A stretch of 64,000 nucleotides of DNA from JACJWR01 sp964556255 (GTDB taxonomy: Bacteria; Actinomycetota; Actinomycetes; S36-B12; UBA10799), in the NCBI GenBank assembly GCA_964556255.1, contig CAZKVQ010000007.1:13830-77829 (forward strand). Direction: 5' to 3'. Shown here piece after piece: positions 16,098 to 24,891 of this stretch (position 1 is the stretch's first letter; each line of letters begins with the position of its first letter). The translations under genes were made by a program, and so were the position numbers. A model generated the notes under the pieces. The model was not told the origin of the DNA and searched no databases. It saw nothing but the letters and a program-made list of their open reading frames with translations.

Positions 16098-16322
16098 AGC
16101 GGAGAGTGTACCGGTCGCCCACTTTGACGACTTTGTCGGTAGTTCTACTAGAGATGGCGAGTCAGCGGCCCGTCCACGTCGAATCCGCCGTCCCGTCTTG
16201 ACGGTCTGTGCACTGGGGTCCACCCTGAGTGAATTGACGGCTGTCCCCGAGGATCAGGCCCTCGGGATCGAACTCGTGGAGCCGGAGCCATGACGAGGGT
16301 CAGCGGTTCTGGCCTGGCACTC

Positions 16323-16327
16323 GGAGG
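16323..16327 (+). promoter_or_regulatory. Ribosome binding site of the amidohydrolase
   Basis: GGAGG 6 bases before ATG 16334. It supports the long N-terminal extension of the amidohydrolase as translated protein. Confidence 0.6.
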
Positions 16328-16333
16328 ATACCG

Positions 16334-18172
16334 ATGAGCGTTTCCACCTCGACGAAGACGGCGACTGCAGATCCGGTCGCGCTCTCCGTTCACGACGACT
16401 GCTGCGGTTCGCGGGGGAGGACAACAGCAACGCTATCCGGCTCATTGCTGGAGTCCCCGCCGGTGGCACGACACCTTGGCGAGGTGCTGGCCGATCGGCA
16501 GGCGCCCGACGTCCGTCGACAGAGTCGTGGACCGCGCGCCGAAGCCGTCGACGGTCGGAAGCAGGAAGGATCGGCCGACCTCCTTGTCGTCGGTGCGATC
16601 GCCACCGGCAATCCCGCGCAGCCGCTGGTCGACGCCATGGCCGTGCGTGATGGGCGCATCGTCGCCCTAGGTTCGGCAGCCGATCTGGACGGCCTACGCG
16701 ATGCCGACACCGAACTTGTCGAGTCGGGCGACGGCGTCGTCATCCCGGGCCTGATCGAACCGCACATGCACCTGTGGTCCACCGGGCTGTTCTACGGCTG
16801 GGTCGACTGTTCGCACAGCGCCAACGCGCGCTTCGATGACGTCGTCGCTCGGCTCGCCGATGCGGCGGCGAAAGCCCCGGCCGGTGAGTGGGTCTGCGGC
16901 GAACTCTTCGACCCGAGCCTGTTTCCGGGGGAACCGGAGCTCACCGCCACGATCCTGGACGCAATCAGCCCGGATAACCCCATGGCCGTCACGAACGCGT
17001 CGATGCACTACATCTACGTCAACTCGAAGGTGTTCGAGATCGCGGGCATCACCGCCGAGACGCCAGATCCTCCTGGCGGCACCTTCTACCGTGCCGACGG
17101 CAAGCTGACCGGCGTGGTTGGTGAACTCGCGGGCCTCATGGCGATTGCGGCGCACATCCCGCGTAAGTCCCAGGAGGACTACGCGGCCGCCATGCGAGCC
17201 ATCATGGAGGTTGCGGCGTCCAGGGGCGTGACCTCGATGCGGGAGGCTCTGACGGGCCAACTCGTTGGCACCGGCGAAGTTGCGATGCTCCATGCCATGA
17301 ACGCCGCCAAGCGGTTCCCCACCCGCATCTCCACGGCTCAGTCCGCCCTGGTCGGCAACGACAAATGGGCCGAGGCAGGAGTCACTCCGGGAGCGGGCGA
17401 TGACATGGTGCGGGCAGTGGCATGGAAAGTGCTCGCCGACGGCTCCAATCAGGGTCGATCTGCCTACCTGCGCGAGAACTATCTCGGGGGAATGGGTGGC
17501 ACGGGCGAGGTCAATTACACCCTGGCGCAGCTGACGTCCTACATCCGGGAAGGCCACCAGGCTGGCTGGCAGGTCATGACGCACGCGAACGGGGACGCCG
17601 CCATCGATCTCGTTCTCACCGCCTATGAAGGAGCGCTCGCGGACGTCGAGCCCCATGACCTGCGGCACCGGATCGAGCATGTCGCGATCGGGCATCCCGA
17701 GCACTTCACCAGGATGGCGCGAGTTGGGGTATCGCCCAGCTTCCTGGCCAACCACATCTACTACTGGGGTCGGGTGCTGCGAGACAACATCATCGGCCCC
17801 CATCGGGCGGCCGGGCTGCACCGAATGAACTCGGCTGTGCGGAACGGACTCCGGGTCTCCCTGCACAGCGACTACAACGTGAGCCCGATGCACCCGCTGT
17901 TGCTGGCGCGGACGGCGGTACTCCGGCAGACCCAGGAGGACGGCGACGTGCTCGGACCAGACGAACGGGTTGATCCGATGACCGCCCTCCGGGCGATCAC
18001 GTCCGACGCGGCCTGGCAGATCCACGCCGACGACCGCGGGTCCCTTGAGGTCGGCAAGTTGGCCGACTTCGCGTTGGCGTCCGCCAATCCTTGGCTGACC
18101 GATCCGGAGGCGTGGCCGGATATCACCATCGAAAAGACCTGGTTGGGCGGGGAAGTGGCGTGGCAGGGCTAA
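16334..18172 (+). CDS. Amidohydrolase family 3 (YtcJ-like metal-dependent hydrolase)
   Basis: 612 residues. The core starts near residue 80 (DLLVVGAIATGN). Metal-binding motifs of amidohydrolase_3 are present: PGLIEPHMHLW, a THANGDAAID segment, HRIEHVAIG and SLHSDYNVSP. The substrate is unknown; family members hydrolyse cyclic amides and amino-aromatic imines. About 80 extra N-terminal residues, low in structure and with an HDDCCG motif, precede the core and are supported by a good RBS. It heads a coupled operon with an MFS transporter, MoxR ATPase and VWA protein (overlaps of 13 and 4 bases, then a 6-base gap). Confidence 0.88.
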   Translation: MSVSTSTKTATADPVALSVHDDCCGSRGRTTATLSGSLLESPPVARHLGEVLADRQAPDVRRQSRGPRAEAVDGRKQEGSADLLVVGAIATGNPAQPLVDAMAVRDGRIVALGSAADLDGLRDADTELVESGDGVVIPGLIEPHMHLWSTGLFYGWVDCSHSANARFDDVVARLADAAAKAPAGEWVCGELFDPSLFPGEPELTATILDAISPDNPMAVTNASMHYIYVNSKVFEIAGITAETPDPPGGTFYRADGKLTGVVGELAGLMAIAAHIPRKSQEDYAAAMRAIMEVAASRGVTSMREALTGQLVGTGEVAMLHAMNAAKRFPTRISTAQSALVGNDKWAEAGVTPGAGDDMVRAVAWKVLADGSNQGRSAYLRENYLGGMGGTGEVNYTLAQLTSYIREGHQAGWQVMTHANGDAAIDLVLTAYEGALADVEPHDLRHRIEHVAIGHPEHFTRMARVGVSPSFLANHIYYWGRVLRDNIIGPHRAAGLHRMNSAVRNGLRVSLHSDYNVSPMHPLLLARTAVLRQTQEDGDVLGPDERVDPMTALRAITSDAAWQIHADDRGSLEVGKLADFALASANPWLTDPEAWPDITIEKTWLGGEVAWQG

Positions 18173-19743
18173 CTGCCACACCGACCGGCGGCCCGAAGGC
18201 GGTGCGGGCGTCGTCTGCCGGGATCGTGTTCGTCGGGCTCTTGTCCGGAATCCAGTCCTCCGATCCCAATATCGCGGCCACCGCGCTGGTCAGCGCCAGC
18301 CGCGGGCTGAAGATGACCAGTGGGCAGACCTCGATCGCGGCCAGCATCTTCACGATGATGATGGCCGCCACGGTGATCTCCACCGGCCTGCTCGCCGACC
18401 GGATCGGGCGTCGGAAGGTGCTCATGTCCGCGCTGGTCGTCGCCGCATTCGGGGATGTGCTGGTGGCGCTTTCCCCCCACTTCCTGACCTACGCGGTTGG
18501 GCGCGGGTTGGCAGGGATCGGACTGGGCGCCGTCTACGGAGCGTCCTTCGCGTACGTCAATGCGCTGGCGAAACAAGGCCGGCTGGCCGCTGCGCTGGGC
18601 TTGTTCACGGCGGCGGGGGCCCTGGCAATGGTGGGGATGAGTTTCGTCGGTGGTGCTCTTGCAGCGCAGAACTGGCGGTTCGCGTTCCTGCTGGTCCCGG
18701 TTGTCTCACTCATCGGGTTGGCACTCGTGCCGAGGATCCTGCCGATGGAGCGGCCCCTCGGCCAGGGCAAGCCGGACATCCTGGGTCAGCTGCTTCTGGG
18801 TCTGGGCGTGATCGGGGTTCTGTACGGGATCAGCCACGCCGCCGACGGACTCACGAAACCGCTGACGTTGATCCCGCTCGGGATCGGAATCGTTCTCCTC
18901 ATCGGGTTCTTCCTGTCCCAGCACGTCCGGGGCCACGCCTTCTACCCGGTGGCGATCTTCCGGAATCCCATATTCATCGGAGCTCTGTGCGCCGGCTTCG
19001 TGTACAACTTCGGTCAGGCCGCTTCGTTCCTGCAACTGGCCAACATCTGGCAGTACATCGGGGAGTTCGGGGCGTTCCAGGTCACCCTCGCCCAGCTGCC
19101 CTATCTGGCCACTGGAATCCTGGCCGCGCTGCTCGTAGGGCGCTGGATGTCCAATGGGCTTCCGACGAGCTCCACGGTGCTGCTGGGGGCGGTACTGACA
19201 GCGATCGGTTTCGTGTCCTTGCTGCTTGTGCATCGTGGGGGATCGTTCCTGACCTTCGTTCCAGCCCTCATCTTGATCGGGGGCGGCACGGTCATAGCCT
19301 CGTTGCCGTTCGGCAGCCTGATCATCTCGACCGCGCCATCGGCGTACTACGGTCCGGTGACCTCGTCGCGCACGACGATCGGGCAGTTCGCCTACGCACT
19401 GGGCATTGCCGCCGCGACCGTGAGCATCGACAAGCTCACCTTGGGCGGCACCGTGAATAGACTCCGGGAAGCTGGGGTGCCGCCGAGTCAGGTGGGCACC
19501 GGACTGGACGCGGTGACGGGCTACGGCTCGACCGGGGAATCCCCGACGACCGATCTCGGCCGACAGGCCCTGTCCGCTGCCAACAACTCGTACCACGTCG
19601 CTTTCCACATCACGATGGTGGCCGCCGGGGTGCTGTGCCTACTCGTCGGGCTCATCGGATTCTGGCTCCTGCGCAGAGTCGGCGTTCCTGGGCAGCCTGC
19701 CGTGTCCGAGGCGGGCCAACCGGTCCCTATAGTCGAACCGTGA
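18160..19743 (+). CDS. MFS transporter (DHA2-like)
   Basis: 527 residues with about 14 hydrophobic segments, the DHA2-type count. The loop 2-3 motif DRIGRRKVLM and the GRGLAGIGLGAVYGA segment are MFS signatures. GTG 18160 is the only start that precedes the first helix closely; it overlaps the amidohydrolase stop by 13 bases. The TGA overlaps the MoxR start (GTGA). It probably carries the substrate or product of the co-transcribed amidohydrolase across the cytoplasmic membrane. Confidence 0.85.
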   Translation: MAGLTATPTGGPKAVRASSAGIVFVGLLSGIQSSDPNIAATALVSASRGLKMTSGQTSIAASIFTMMMAATVISTGLLADRIGRRKVLMSALVVAAFGDVLVALSPHFLTYAVGRGLAGIGLGAVYGASFAYVNALAKQGRLAAALGLFTAAGALAMVGMSFVGGALAAQNWRFAFLLVPVVSLIGLALVPRILPMERPLGQGKPDILGQLLLGLGVIGVLYGISHAADGLTKPLTLIPLGIGIVLLIGFFLSQHVRGHAFYPVAIFRNPIFIGALCAGFVYNFGQAASFLQLANIWQYIGEFGAFQVTLAQLPYLATGILAALLVGRWMSNGLPTSSTVLLGAVLTAIGFVSLLLVHRGGSFLTFVPALILIGGGTVIASLPFGSLIISTAPSAYYGPVTSSRTTIGQFAYALGIAAATVSIDKLTLGGTVNRLREAGVPPSQVGTGLDAVTGYGSTGESPTTDLGRQALSAANNSYHVAFHITMVAAGVLCLLVGLIGFWLLRRVGVPGQPAVSEAGQPVPIVEP

Positions 19744-20606
19744 GTACATCAGCGGACGGATCGAACCAGCTTCAGGGCTTCGCCGGCACCAGTTCGTACC
19801 TGACGAATCCAGCACTCGAAGCGGCGGTGGCTTGCGCGCTCGTCCTGCAGAAGCCCCTGCTCGTGAGAGGAGAGCCCGGAACGGGTAAGACCCTGCTCGC
19901 GGAGGCGATCGCGGAGGCTGAGGGTCTCGAGCTGATCACCTGGAACGTCAAGAGCACCACTCGGGCACAGGACGGGCTGTACCACTACGACACCGTGCAG
20001 CGGCTCTACGACAGTCGGTTCGGCGACAACGACGTCCGCAACATCAGGGACTACATCCATATGGGTCCGCTGGGTCGCGCGTTCCAGTCGGAGCAGCGGG
20101 TGGTGCTGCTCATCGACGAAATCGACAAGGCCGATATCGAGTTCCCGAATGACCTTCTGCACGAACTCGACCGGATGAGGTTCACGGTGGCTGAGACGGG
20201 TGACGAGATCGTCGCGAACCAGCGGCCGATCGTTGTCATCACCAGCAACGCGGAGAAGGAGCTTCCCGACGCCTTCCTGCGCCGCTGCGTGTTCCACTTC
20301 ATCGACTTCCCGGATCGGGAGTTGATGGCGGAGATCGTGGAGGTTCATCATCCCGACCTCGACGACCAGTTGGCACAGCAGTCCCTTGACGCCTTCTACG
20401 CGGTTCGCGGAATGGAGAGGCTCCGTAAGCGCCCCAGCACCAGTGAGCTTGTCGACTGGATCGCGGTACTGCGCGCCCGCGGGGTGACCACCGTCGATGT
20501 CTCCGCCAGTACGCCCTTTCTCGGAACCCTGCTGAAGAAGGAGCAGGATCTCGAGGCGTTCGCCGACCAGGTCAGCGGGCGGTCGCGGCCGAGGTTCGGA
20601 CGGTAG
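19740..20606 (+). CDS. MoxR-family AAA+ ATPase
   Basis: 288 residues. Walker A GEPGTGKTLLAEA (about residues 42-54), Walker B LLIDEIDKAD (about 123-132), sensor 1 VVITSNAEKELPDAFLRRC with the arginine finger region. This is the MoxR/CoxD type, which works with a VWA protein as a chaperone or metal-insertase for partner enzymes. GTG 19740 overlaps the MFS stop. The paired VWA gene starts 6 bases downstream. Confidence 0.92.
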   Translation: MSTSADGSNQLQGFAGTSSYLTNPALEAAVACALVLQKPLLVRGEPGTGKTLLAEAIAEAEGLELITWNVKSTTRAQDGLYHYDTVQRLYDSRFGDNDVRNIRDYIHMGPLGRAFQSEQRVVLLIDEIDKADIEFPNDLLHELDRMRFTVAETGDEIVANQRPIVVITSNAEKELPDAFLRRCVFHFIDFPDRELMAEIVEVHHPDLDDQLAQQSLDAFYAVRGMERLRKRPSTSELVDWIAVLRARGVTTVDVSASTPFLGTLLKKEQDLEAFADQVSGRSRPRFGR

Positions 20607-20612
20607 AAACAG

Positions 20613-21794
20613 GTGTTCATCGGGTTCATCTACCGACTCCGCGACGCCGGTGTTCCGGTGGGTGTGGCAGAGGCTCTGACTCTGGCTGAAGGGATGTCAG
20701 CCGGGCTACACGGCAATAGTCTCTCGGGCTTCTACTACGCGGCCCGCGCGATCCTGATCCACCACGAGGGCCATCTCGACGCCTTCGATCAGGCGTTCCT
20801 CGCCGAGTTCGAAGCTGTGCCGGAGGCGGTTGCGAAACTCAAGGCGGAGATCGAGCAATGGCTGGACGCTGCCCGCGAGCGTCCTGAGGTCTTCGAGCAG
20901 GTCGCGGGTCCGACAAGTGAACAGCTACAGGAGTGGCTGCGGCTCTTCGAGGCGCGCCAACTGGAGCAGACGGAGCGTCATGACGGCGGCAACTACTGGA
21001 TCGGCACCCAGGGGTCGTCGCCGCATGGCCAAGGCGGGTCGGCGGCCGCGGGTCTGAGCACGGGTAGCTCAGGCGGCGGACGTGCGGCCCTGCACGTCGC
21101 GGATGCCCGTAACTACCGGCCGTATAGATCCGACGTCACCATGGACATCCGGCAATTCGAGGTCGCCCTACGCCGGCTTCGGGCTTTCGTTCGGGAGGGG
21201 GCACACGTCGAGCTGGATATCGAACGAACAATCGACGAGACCGCCCGCAACGCCGGCGACATCGAGATCGTGGTTCGGCCCCCGAGCAGGCCCGATACGC
21301 ACCTGTTGCTCATGATTGATGTGGGCGGGTCGATGTACCCATACTCGGAGTTGATGTCGCAACTGTTCAGCGCCACCAAGAAGGCGACCCACTTCAAGGA
21401 TCTTAGGACCTTCTACTTCCATAACTGCGTGTACGGCAAGGTGTACGAGACCGACCACTTCACCGATCCGATCTGGGTATCCGACCTGATGCGTCGCTAC
21501 CCGGGCCACTACAAGTTGATCATGATCGGCGACGCCTTCATGGCCGACTACGAACTCGGCATGCGGGCACCGCTGTCGCCGGGCGATCGTGCGGGGATCT
21601 CCGGAATCGAGTGGCTCCAGATGTTGGCTCACCACTACCCGCAGAGTGTCTGGCTCAACCCGGAGAACGCGTCGCGCTGGCGCGGCACCACCATCGAGCG
21701 GATCGGCAGCGTGTTCGACATGTACCCGATGACGATCGATGGCATCACCGACGCGATGGCCCGGCTGAACCGAGGATCCCGCGCTCGTCGCTAG
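20613..21794 (+). CDS. VWA-domain protein, CoxE-like, partner of MoxR
   Basis: 393 residues. The N-terminal helical region (GFIYRLRDAGVPVGVAEAL) is typical of CoxE-like VWA proteins. The VWA domain starts near residue 225 with MIDAS motif DVGGSMYPY. The usual DxSxS is here D-V-G-G-S, so the middle Ser is Gly. A low-complexity linker (GSSPHGQGG, GLSTGSSGGG) separates the parts. It forms a pair with the MoxR ATPase. The operon context suggests that they act on the amidohydrolase or another locus product. Confidence 0.85.
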   Translation: MFIGFIYRLRDAGVPVGVAEALTLAEGMSAGLHGNSLSGFYYAARAILIHHEGHLDAFDQAFLAEFEAVPEAVAKLKAEIEQWLDAARERPEVFEQVAGPTSEQLQEWLRLFEARQLEQTERHDGGNYWIGTQGSSPHGQGGSAAAGLSTGSSGGGRAALHVADARNYRPYRSDVTMDIRQFEVALRRLRAFVREGAHVELDIERTIDETARNAGDIEIVVRPPSRPDTHLLLMIDVGGSMYPYSELMSQLFSATKKATHFKDLRTFYFHNCVYGKVYETDHFTDPIWVSDLMRRYPGHYKLIMIGDAFMADYELGMRAPLSPGDRAGISGIEWLQMLAHHYPQSVWLNPENASRWRGTTIERIGSVFDMYPMTIDGITDAMARLNRGSRARR

Positions 21795-21921
21795 ACGCCG
21801 CCGAGCAAGCCCGCTGCCATGCTGTTGCGCTCCCAGGGTGCTCGGGCGCAGGGGAGCTCGTGACATGCTGGTGGGGATCCAACTCGGGTCGCTTCGTGGG
21901 GCGAGTAGCAGGAGTTCCAGC

Positions 21922-22053
21922 ATGGCAACTGGCAGTGGCAATCGCGGTGGTAAGCGCGGACCGTCGCAGTTGGAGCGGGCGTTGGTCTTCGGGATTCCGA
22001 TTCTGATCGCCGTGGTTGTCCTGATCTGGCTCTATCTCACCCATCGCAAGTAG
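21922..22053 (+). CDS. Small single-pass membrane protein
   Basis: 43 residues. ATG 21922 has GGAG 7 bases upstream. A basic N-terminus (NRGGKRG) and one helix (ALVFGIPILIAVVVLIWLYL) ending in THRK. No homology recognised. It lies 127 bases after the VWA gene. Confidence 0.55.
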   Translation: MATGSGNRGGKRGPSQLERALVFGIPILIAVVVLIWLYLTHRK

Positions 22054-22114
22054 GCGGTGGGCTGGACTCTCCGATCGGACCCATGAAGCTTGCGCTGGAC
22101 GGATATGGGGGCGG

Positions 22115-22777
22115 CTACGGCACAGCCGTCGGCGTTGGCGTCGCCTTCGTGGTGGTGGGTGAGGGGGTCGGAGTCCCAGCGCCGACCGCCGCCATCAGGC
22201 TGGCCGCCTGCTGCGGGGTGATGGTCCCGGCCGCCACTGCCCGGTCCAGCAGCGCCTTCAACTGTGTGGAGTCGGGGCCGTCGCCGCGCGCTATCCGGGC
22301 CTTCAACCGATCGACCTGTGCCTGATTCAGGGAACCGTCGGGGTTGAAGAACCGCTGAGCCAACTTCTGCCCGCGGGCCTGTCCCGGTTCGCGACCGGCG
22401 TATGGACCGCGGTCGCCCTGCATCGGTCCCTGGCCCCGGGTGCCTCCGGACCCCCAGCTATTGGTGAGGCCCCAGGCGCCGAATCCGAGTGCCAGCATCC
22501 CTGCGAAGAGGGTCGTGATAGCCAGACCGATCGTGGCGATCATGAAGATAGTGGAGCGTTGCCGCGCCTTGAGATAGGCGGCCCGCCAGCCTTCTGGCGG
22601 CTCTACTTCGACCGGGGCGGCCGGGGGAAACCCGCCCAGGGGTGGGCTGCCGGCGGGAGGATAGGGAGGCCGCGCCTGCGGTGCAGTCTCTGGGGCCCCC
22701 GGCGGTGGGGTGTACTGGGGTGGGTTCTCGGTCACCACCCCAGCATGTGGGTCCATGGGTGTGATTGCCAAGGGCAT
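22115..22777 (-). CDS. Proline-rich single-pass membrane protein of unknown function
   Basis: About 220 residues from ATG 22777 (ATG 22756 and an upstream TTG are alternatives; none has a good RBS). A Pro-rich cytosolic segment (residues 20-60), one helix (IFMIATIGLAITTLFAGMLALGFGAW), a Gly-rich segment, then a helix pair (LNQAQVDRLKARIARG, LKALLDRAVAAGTITPQQAASLMAAV) and a Thr/Pro-rich tail. The repeated 'gti-t-q-A' helices resemble the short calcium- or wall-associated helices in many actinobacterial secreted proteins. Not identified. Confidence 0.55.
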   Translation of the reverse strand: MPLAITPMDPHAGVVTENPPQYTPPPGAPETAPQARPPYPPAGSPPLGGFPPAAPVEVEPPEGWRAAYLKARQRSTIFMIATIGLAITTLFAGMLALGFGAWGLTNSWGSGGTRGQGPMQGDRGPYAGREPGQARGQKLAQRFFNPDGSLNQAQVDRLKARIARGDGPDSTQLKALLDRAVAAGTITPQQAASLMAAVGAGTPTPSPTTTKATPTPTAVP

Positions 22778-22832
22778 GGGGGCTTCTGGGTGTAAGGGCA
22801 ATGTTCGGATGCAGGTGGGCGGAGCCTGGAAG

Positions 22833-22842
22833 NNNNNNNNNN
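22833..22842. other. Short assembly gap of 10 N
   Basis: Ten N in the divergent intergenic region between the Pro-rich membrane protein and the secreted hydrolase. The promoter for either gene could be affected. Confidence 0.95.
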
Positions 22843-22947
22843 GGAGGCTGTCCGGCGCCGGTTTCGAATGAGAGAATTTGGGGATAGTAGGAAAGCACCC
22901 GGTGACGACACATCACCACCACCACGACCCGCGAACGGAGCCACGGC

Positions 22948-23871
22948 ATGTCCGCCCCCCAGCACGCGAACGATTCGGCGCGTCCGCGCGCCGGTCGCCG
23001 CCGTGGCCGGCTGATCGCGGCTGGGATCGCCCTGGGCGCTGTTGCCTCGTTGGCGATACTGGGAGCCGCGCAACTCGCCTCCGAGCCCGTCGGTGCGCAG
23101 GCGCCGGGCGCCCGGGAGACTGTGGTGGAAGCTGCGGGCGTCTCGCAGCATGTGGCCTGCCAAGGAACTGGCGGCCCCACGGTGGTGATCGTGAATGGGC
23201 TCGGGGCCGACTCCTCCGAGTGGAACGACGAAATGCCCTCCCTGGCGGAGAAATCCAGAGTCTGCGTGGTTGACAGGGCAGGTACCGGTGATTCCCCCCA
23301 ACGGCAGAAGAACACCAACGGTCCGGTCGAGAACGCCGATGAGTTGCTGGCCGGTCTGGCGGCTGCAGGGGAGCGCGGTCCATACGTGTTCGTCGGCTGG
23401 TCCTACGGAGGCGTGGTTTCGCTGGTCGCCGCCAAGGATTCGGTCCAGAGCCCGTCGCGCGATCAACTCGCGGGCCTGGTGCTGGTCGATCCCTCGCTAC
23501 CTGAGGAATACCGCACCATCGACACCCACGGCTGGGTCGAGGGTGGGATACCACTGAACATGTCCGCGGGCGAAGCCGCCGTCGCCCAACTCAAGCTCGG
23601 CGACGTTCCGGTGGTGGTTCTGGAGGCAGGTCAGCCCCTGCCGAAACCGGCCGACGAGAAGTATCAGCACGAGCGGCTGCAAGCGCTGGCTGAGATCTCG
23701 ACGAACTCGGTCTTCGGCACGGTGCCTGATTCGCCCCACGACATCGCCGCCTATTCACCCCGATCGATTGTGACGGCGACATCGGCAGTCGTCGACTCCT
23801 ATCGGCGCGACAACGCGCCGCTGGGGCAGTGCCCGAGCGACTTCGCCGACAATGAAATCGTGTGTGAGTGA
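22948..23871 (+). CDS. Secreted or membrane-anchored alpha/beta hydrolase
   Basis: 307 residues. A basic N-terminus (RRRGR) and hydrophobic helix (LIAAGIALGAVASLAILGAA) form a signal peptide or anchor. The hydrolase core has the oxyanion-type VNGLGADSSEW, nucleophile elbow GWSYGG (Ser near residue 153) and a VLVDPSLPEEY strand. The triad His is probably in SPHDIAAY. Substrate unknown. GGAGC about 8 bases upstream of ATG 22948 may serve as RBS. Confidence 0.85.
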   Translation: MSAPQHANDSARPRAGRRRGRLIAAGIALGAVASLAILGAAQLASEPVGAQAPGARETVVEAAGVSQHVACQGTGGPTVVIVNGLGADSSEWNDEMPSLAEKSRVCVVDRAGTGDSPQRQKNTNGPVENADELLAGLAAAGERGPYVFVGWSYGGVVSLVAAKDSVQSPSRDQLAGLVLVDPSLPEEYRTIDTHGWVEGGIPLNMSAGEAAVAQLKLGDVPVVVLEAGQPLPKPADEKYQHERLQALAEISTNSVFGTVPDSPHDIAAYSPRSIVTATSAVVDSYRRDNAPLGQCPSDFADNEIVCE

Positions 23872-23919
23872 ATTCAGGCCGTAAAGGGCCTTGTCTAGGT
23901 AGTCCGAGGAGTCCGACAG

Positions 23920-24891
23920 ATGCGAGCAATCCAGGTTCTGGCCACGGATGGTCCAGAGGCGCTCGAACTCGGGCAGGCACCGACGCCAGTGCTGGGCGAC
24001 GGGCAACTGCTGGTCGAGGTTCACTCCGCGGGGGTGTCGTACCCGGACCTCCTGCTCAGCCAAGGCCGCTACCAGATCTCACCTCCGCTGCCCTTCATCC
24101 CCGGCTCAGAGGTGGCCGGGGTCGTGGCCGAAGCTGCCCCCGATACTGGCTTCCGCGTTGGTGACCGGGTGTGCGCATTCACCTTCCTCGGCGGGTTCGC
24201 CGAGAAGGCGGTTGTCGCTGCGGACAACGCCCATCTGCTGCCGGAGCAAGTGTCATTCGACGTCGGCGCCTCGCTGCCGATGAACTATCTGACCGTGCAG
24301 TTCGCCTTGGGCCGGCGCGGGCGTCTGGCCGCCGGCGAGTCGGTGCTGGTACACGGGGCGGCCGGAGGTGTGGGGACCGCCGCCCTCCAGTACGCACGCT
24401 GGCGCGGGGCGACAACGATCGCCGTGGTGTCCTCTGAGGCCAAGGCCGAGGTGGCCCGGCAAGCCGGTGCGGATGAGGTGGTGACCGCCGACGGCTTCCT
24501 CGACCAGGTTCGCGAGCTGACCCGCGGTCGTGGTGTGGACGTTGTTGTCGATCCCGTGGGAGGGGAGAGGTTCACGGACTCACTCCGCAGTCTGGCGCCC
24601 GAGGGGCGACTGCTGGTGATCGGATTCACGGCCGGCGAGATTCCGTCGGTCAAGGTCAACAGACTGCTCTTGAACAACCTCGATGTCGTGGGGGTCGCCT
24701 GGGGGGCACTTGCCTTCGGCCGACCCGGTTTCCTGGCGGACCAGTGGGCTGAACTGGCGCCCGGAATCGCCTCGGGAGCTCTCGCACCCCCCGTCGGGCA
24801 GCGTTTTCCGCTGGCCGGAGCGGGAGCTGCGCTGGCCTCACTGGCCGACCGACAGGCCCTGGGCAAGGTCGTGCTGGACATGGATCGATGA
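23920..24891 (+). CDS. Zinc-free MDR-family NADPH:quinone oxidoreductase
   Basis: 323 residues. GroES-like half (LVEVHSAGVSYPDLLLSQG, PFIPGSEVAGVV) without the zinc-binding cysteines of alcohol dehydrogenases, followed by a Rossmann NAD(P) site VHGAAGGVGTAALQYA near residue 145. This fits the QOR/zeta-crystallin group that reduces quinones or enoyl substrates. The stop overlaps the amidase lipoprotein start by 4 bases. Confidence 0.9.
   Translation: MRAIQVLATDGPEALELGQAPTPVLGDGQLLVEVHSAGVSYPDLLLSQGRYQISPPLPFIPGSEVAGVVAEAAPDTGFRVGDRVCAFTFLGGFAEKAVVAADNAHLLPEQVSFDVGASLPMNYLTVQFALGRRGRLAAGESVLVHGAAGGVGTAALQYARWRGATTIAVVSSEAKAEVARQAGADEVVTADGFLDQVRELTRGRGVDVVVDPVGGERFTDSLRSLAPEGRLLVIGFTAGEIPSVKVNRLLLNNLDVVGVAWGALAFGRPGFLADQWAELAPGIASGALAPPVGQRFPLAGAGAALASLADRQALGKVVLDMDR

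Noticed and set aside
16694..18181. Minus-strand ORF of 495 residues
   Set aside because: Antisense to the amidohydrolase, whose family motifs are clear. Its composition is typical of frame shadows.
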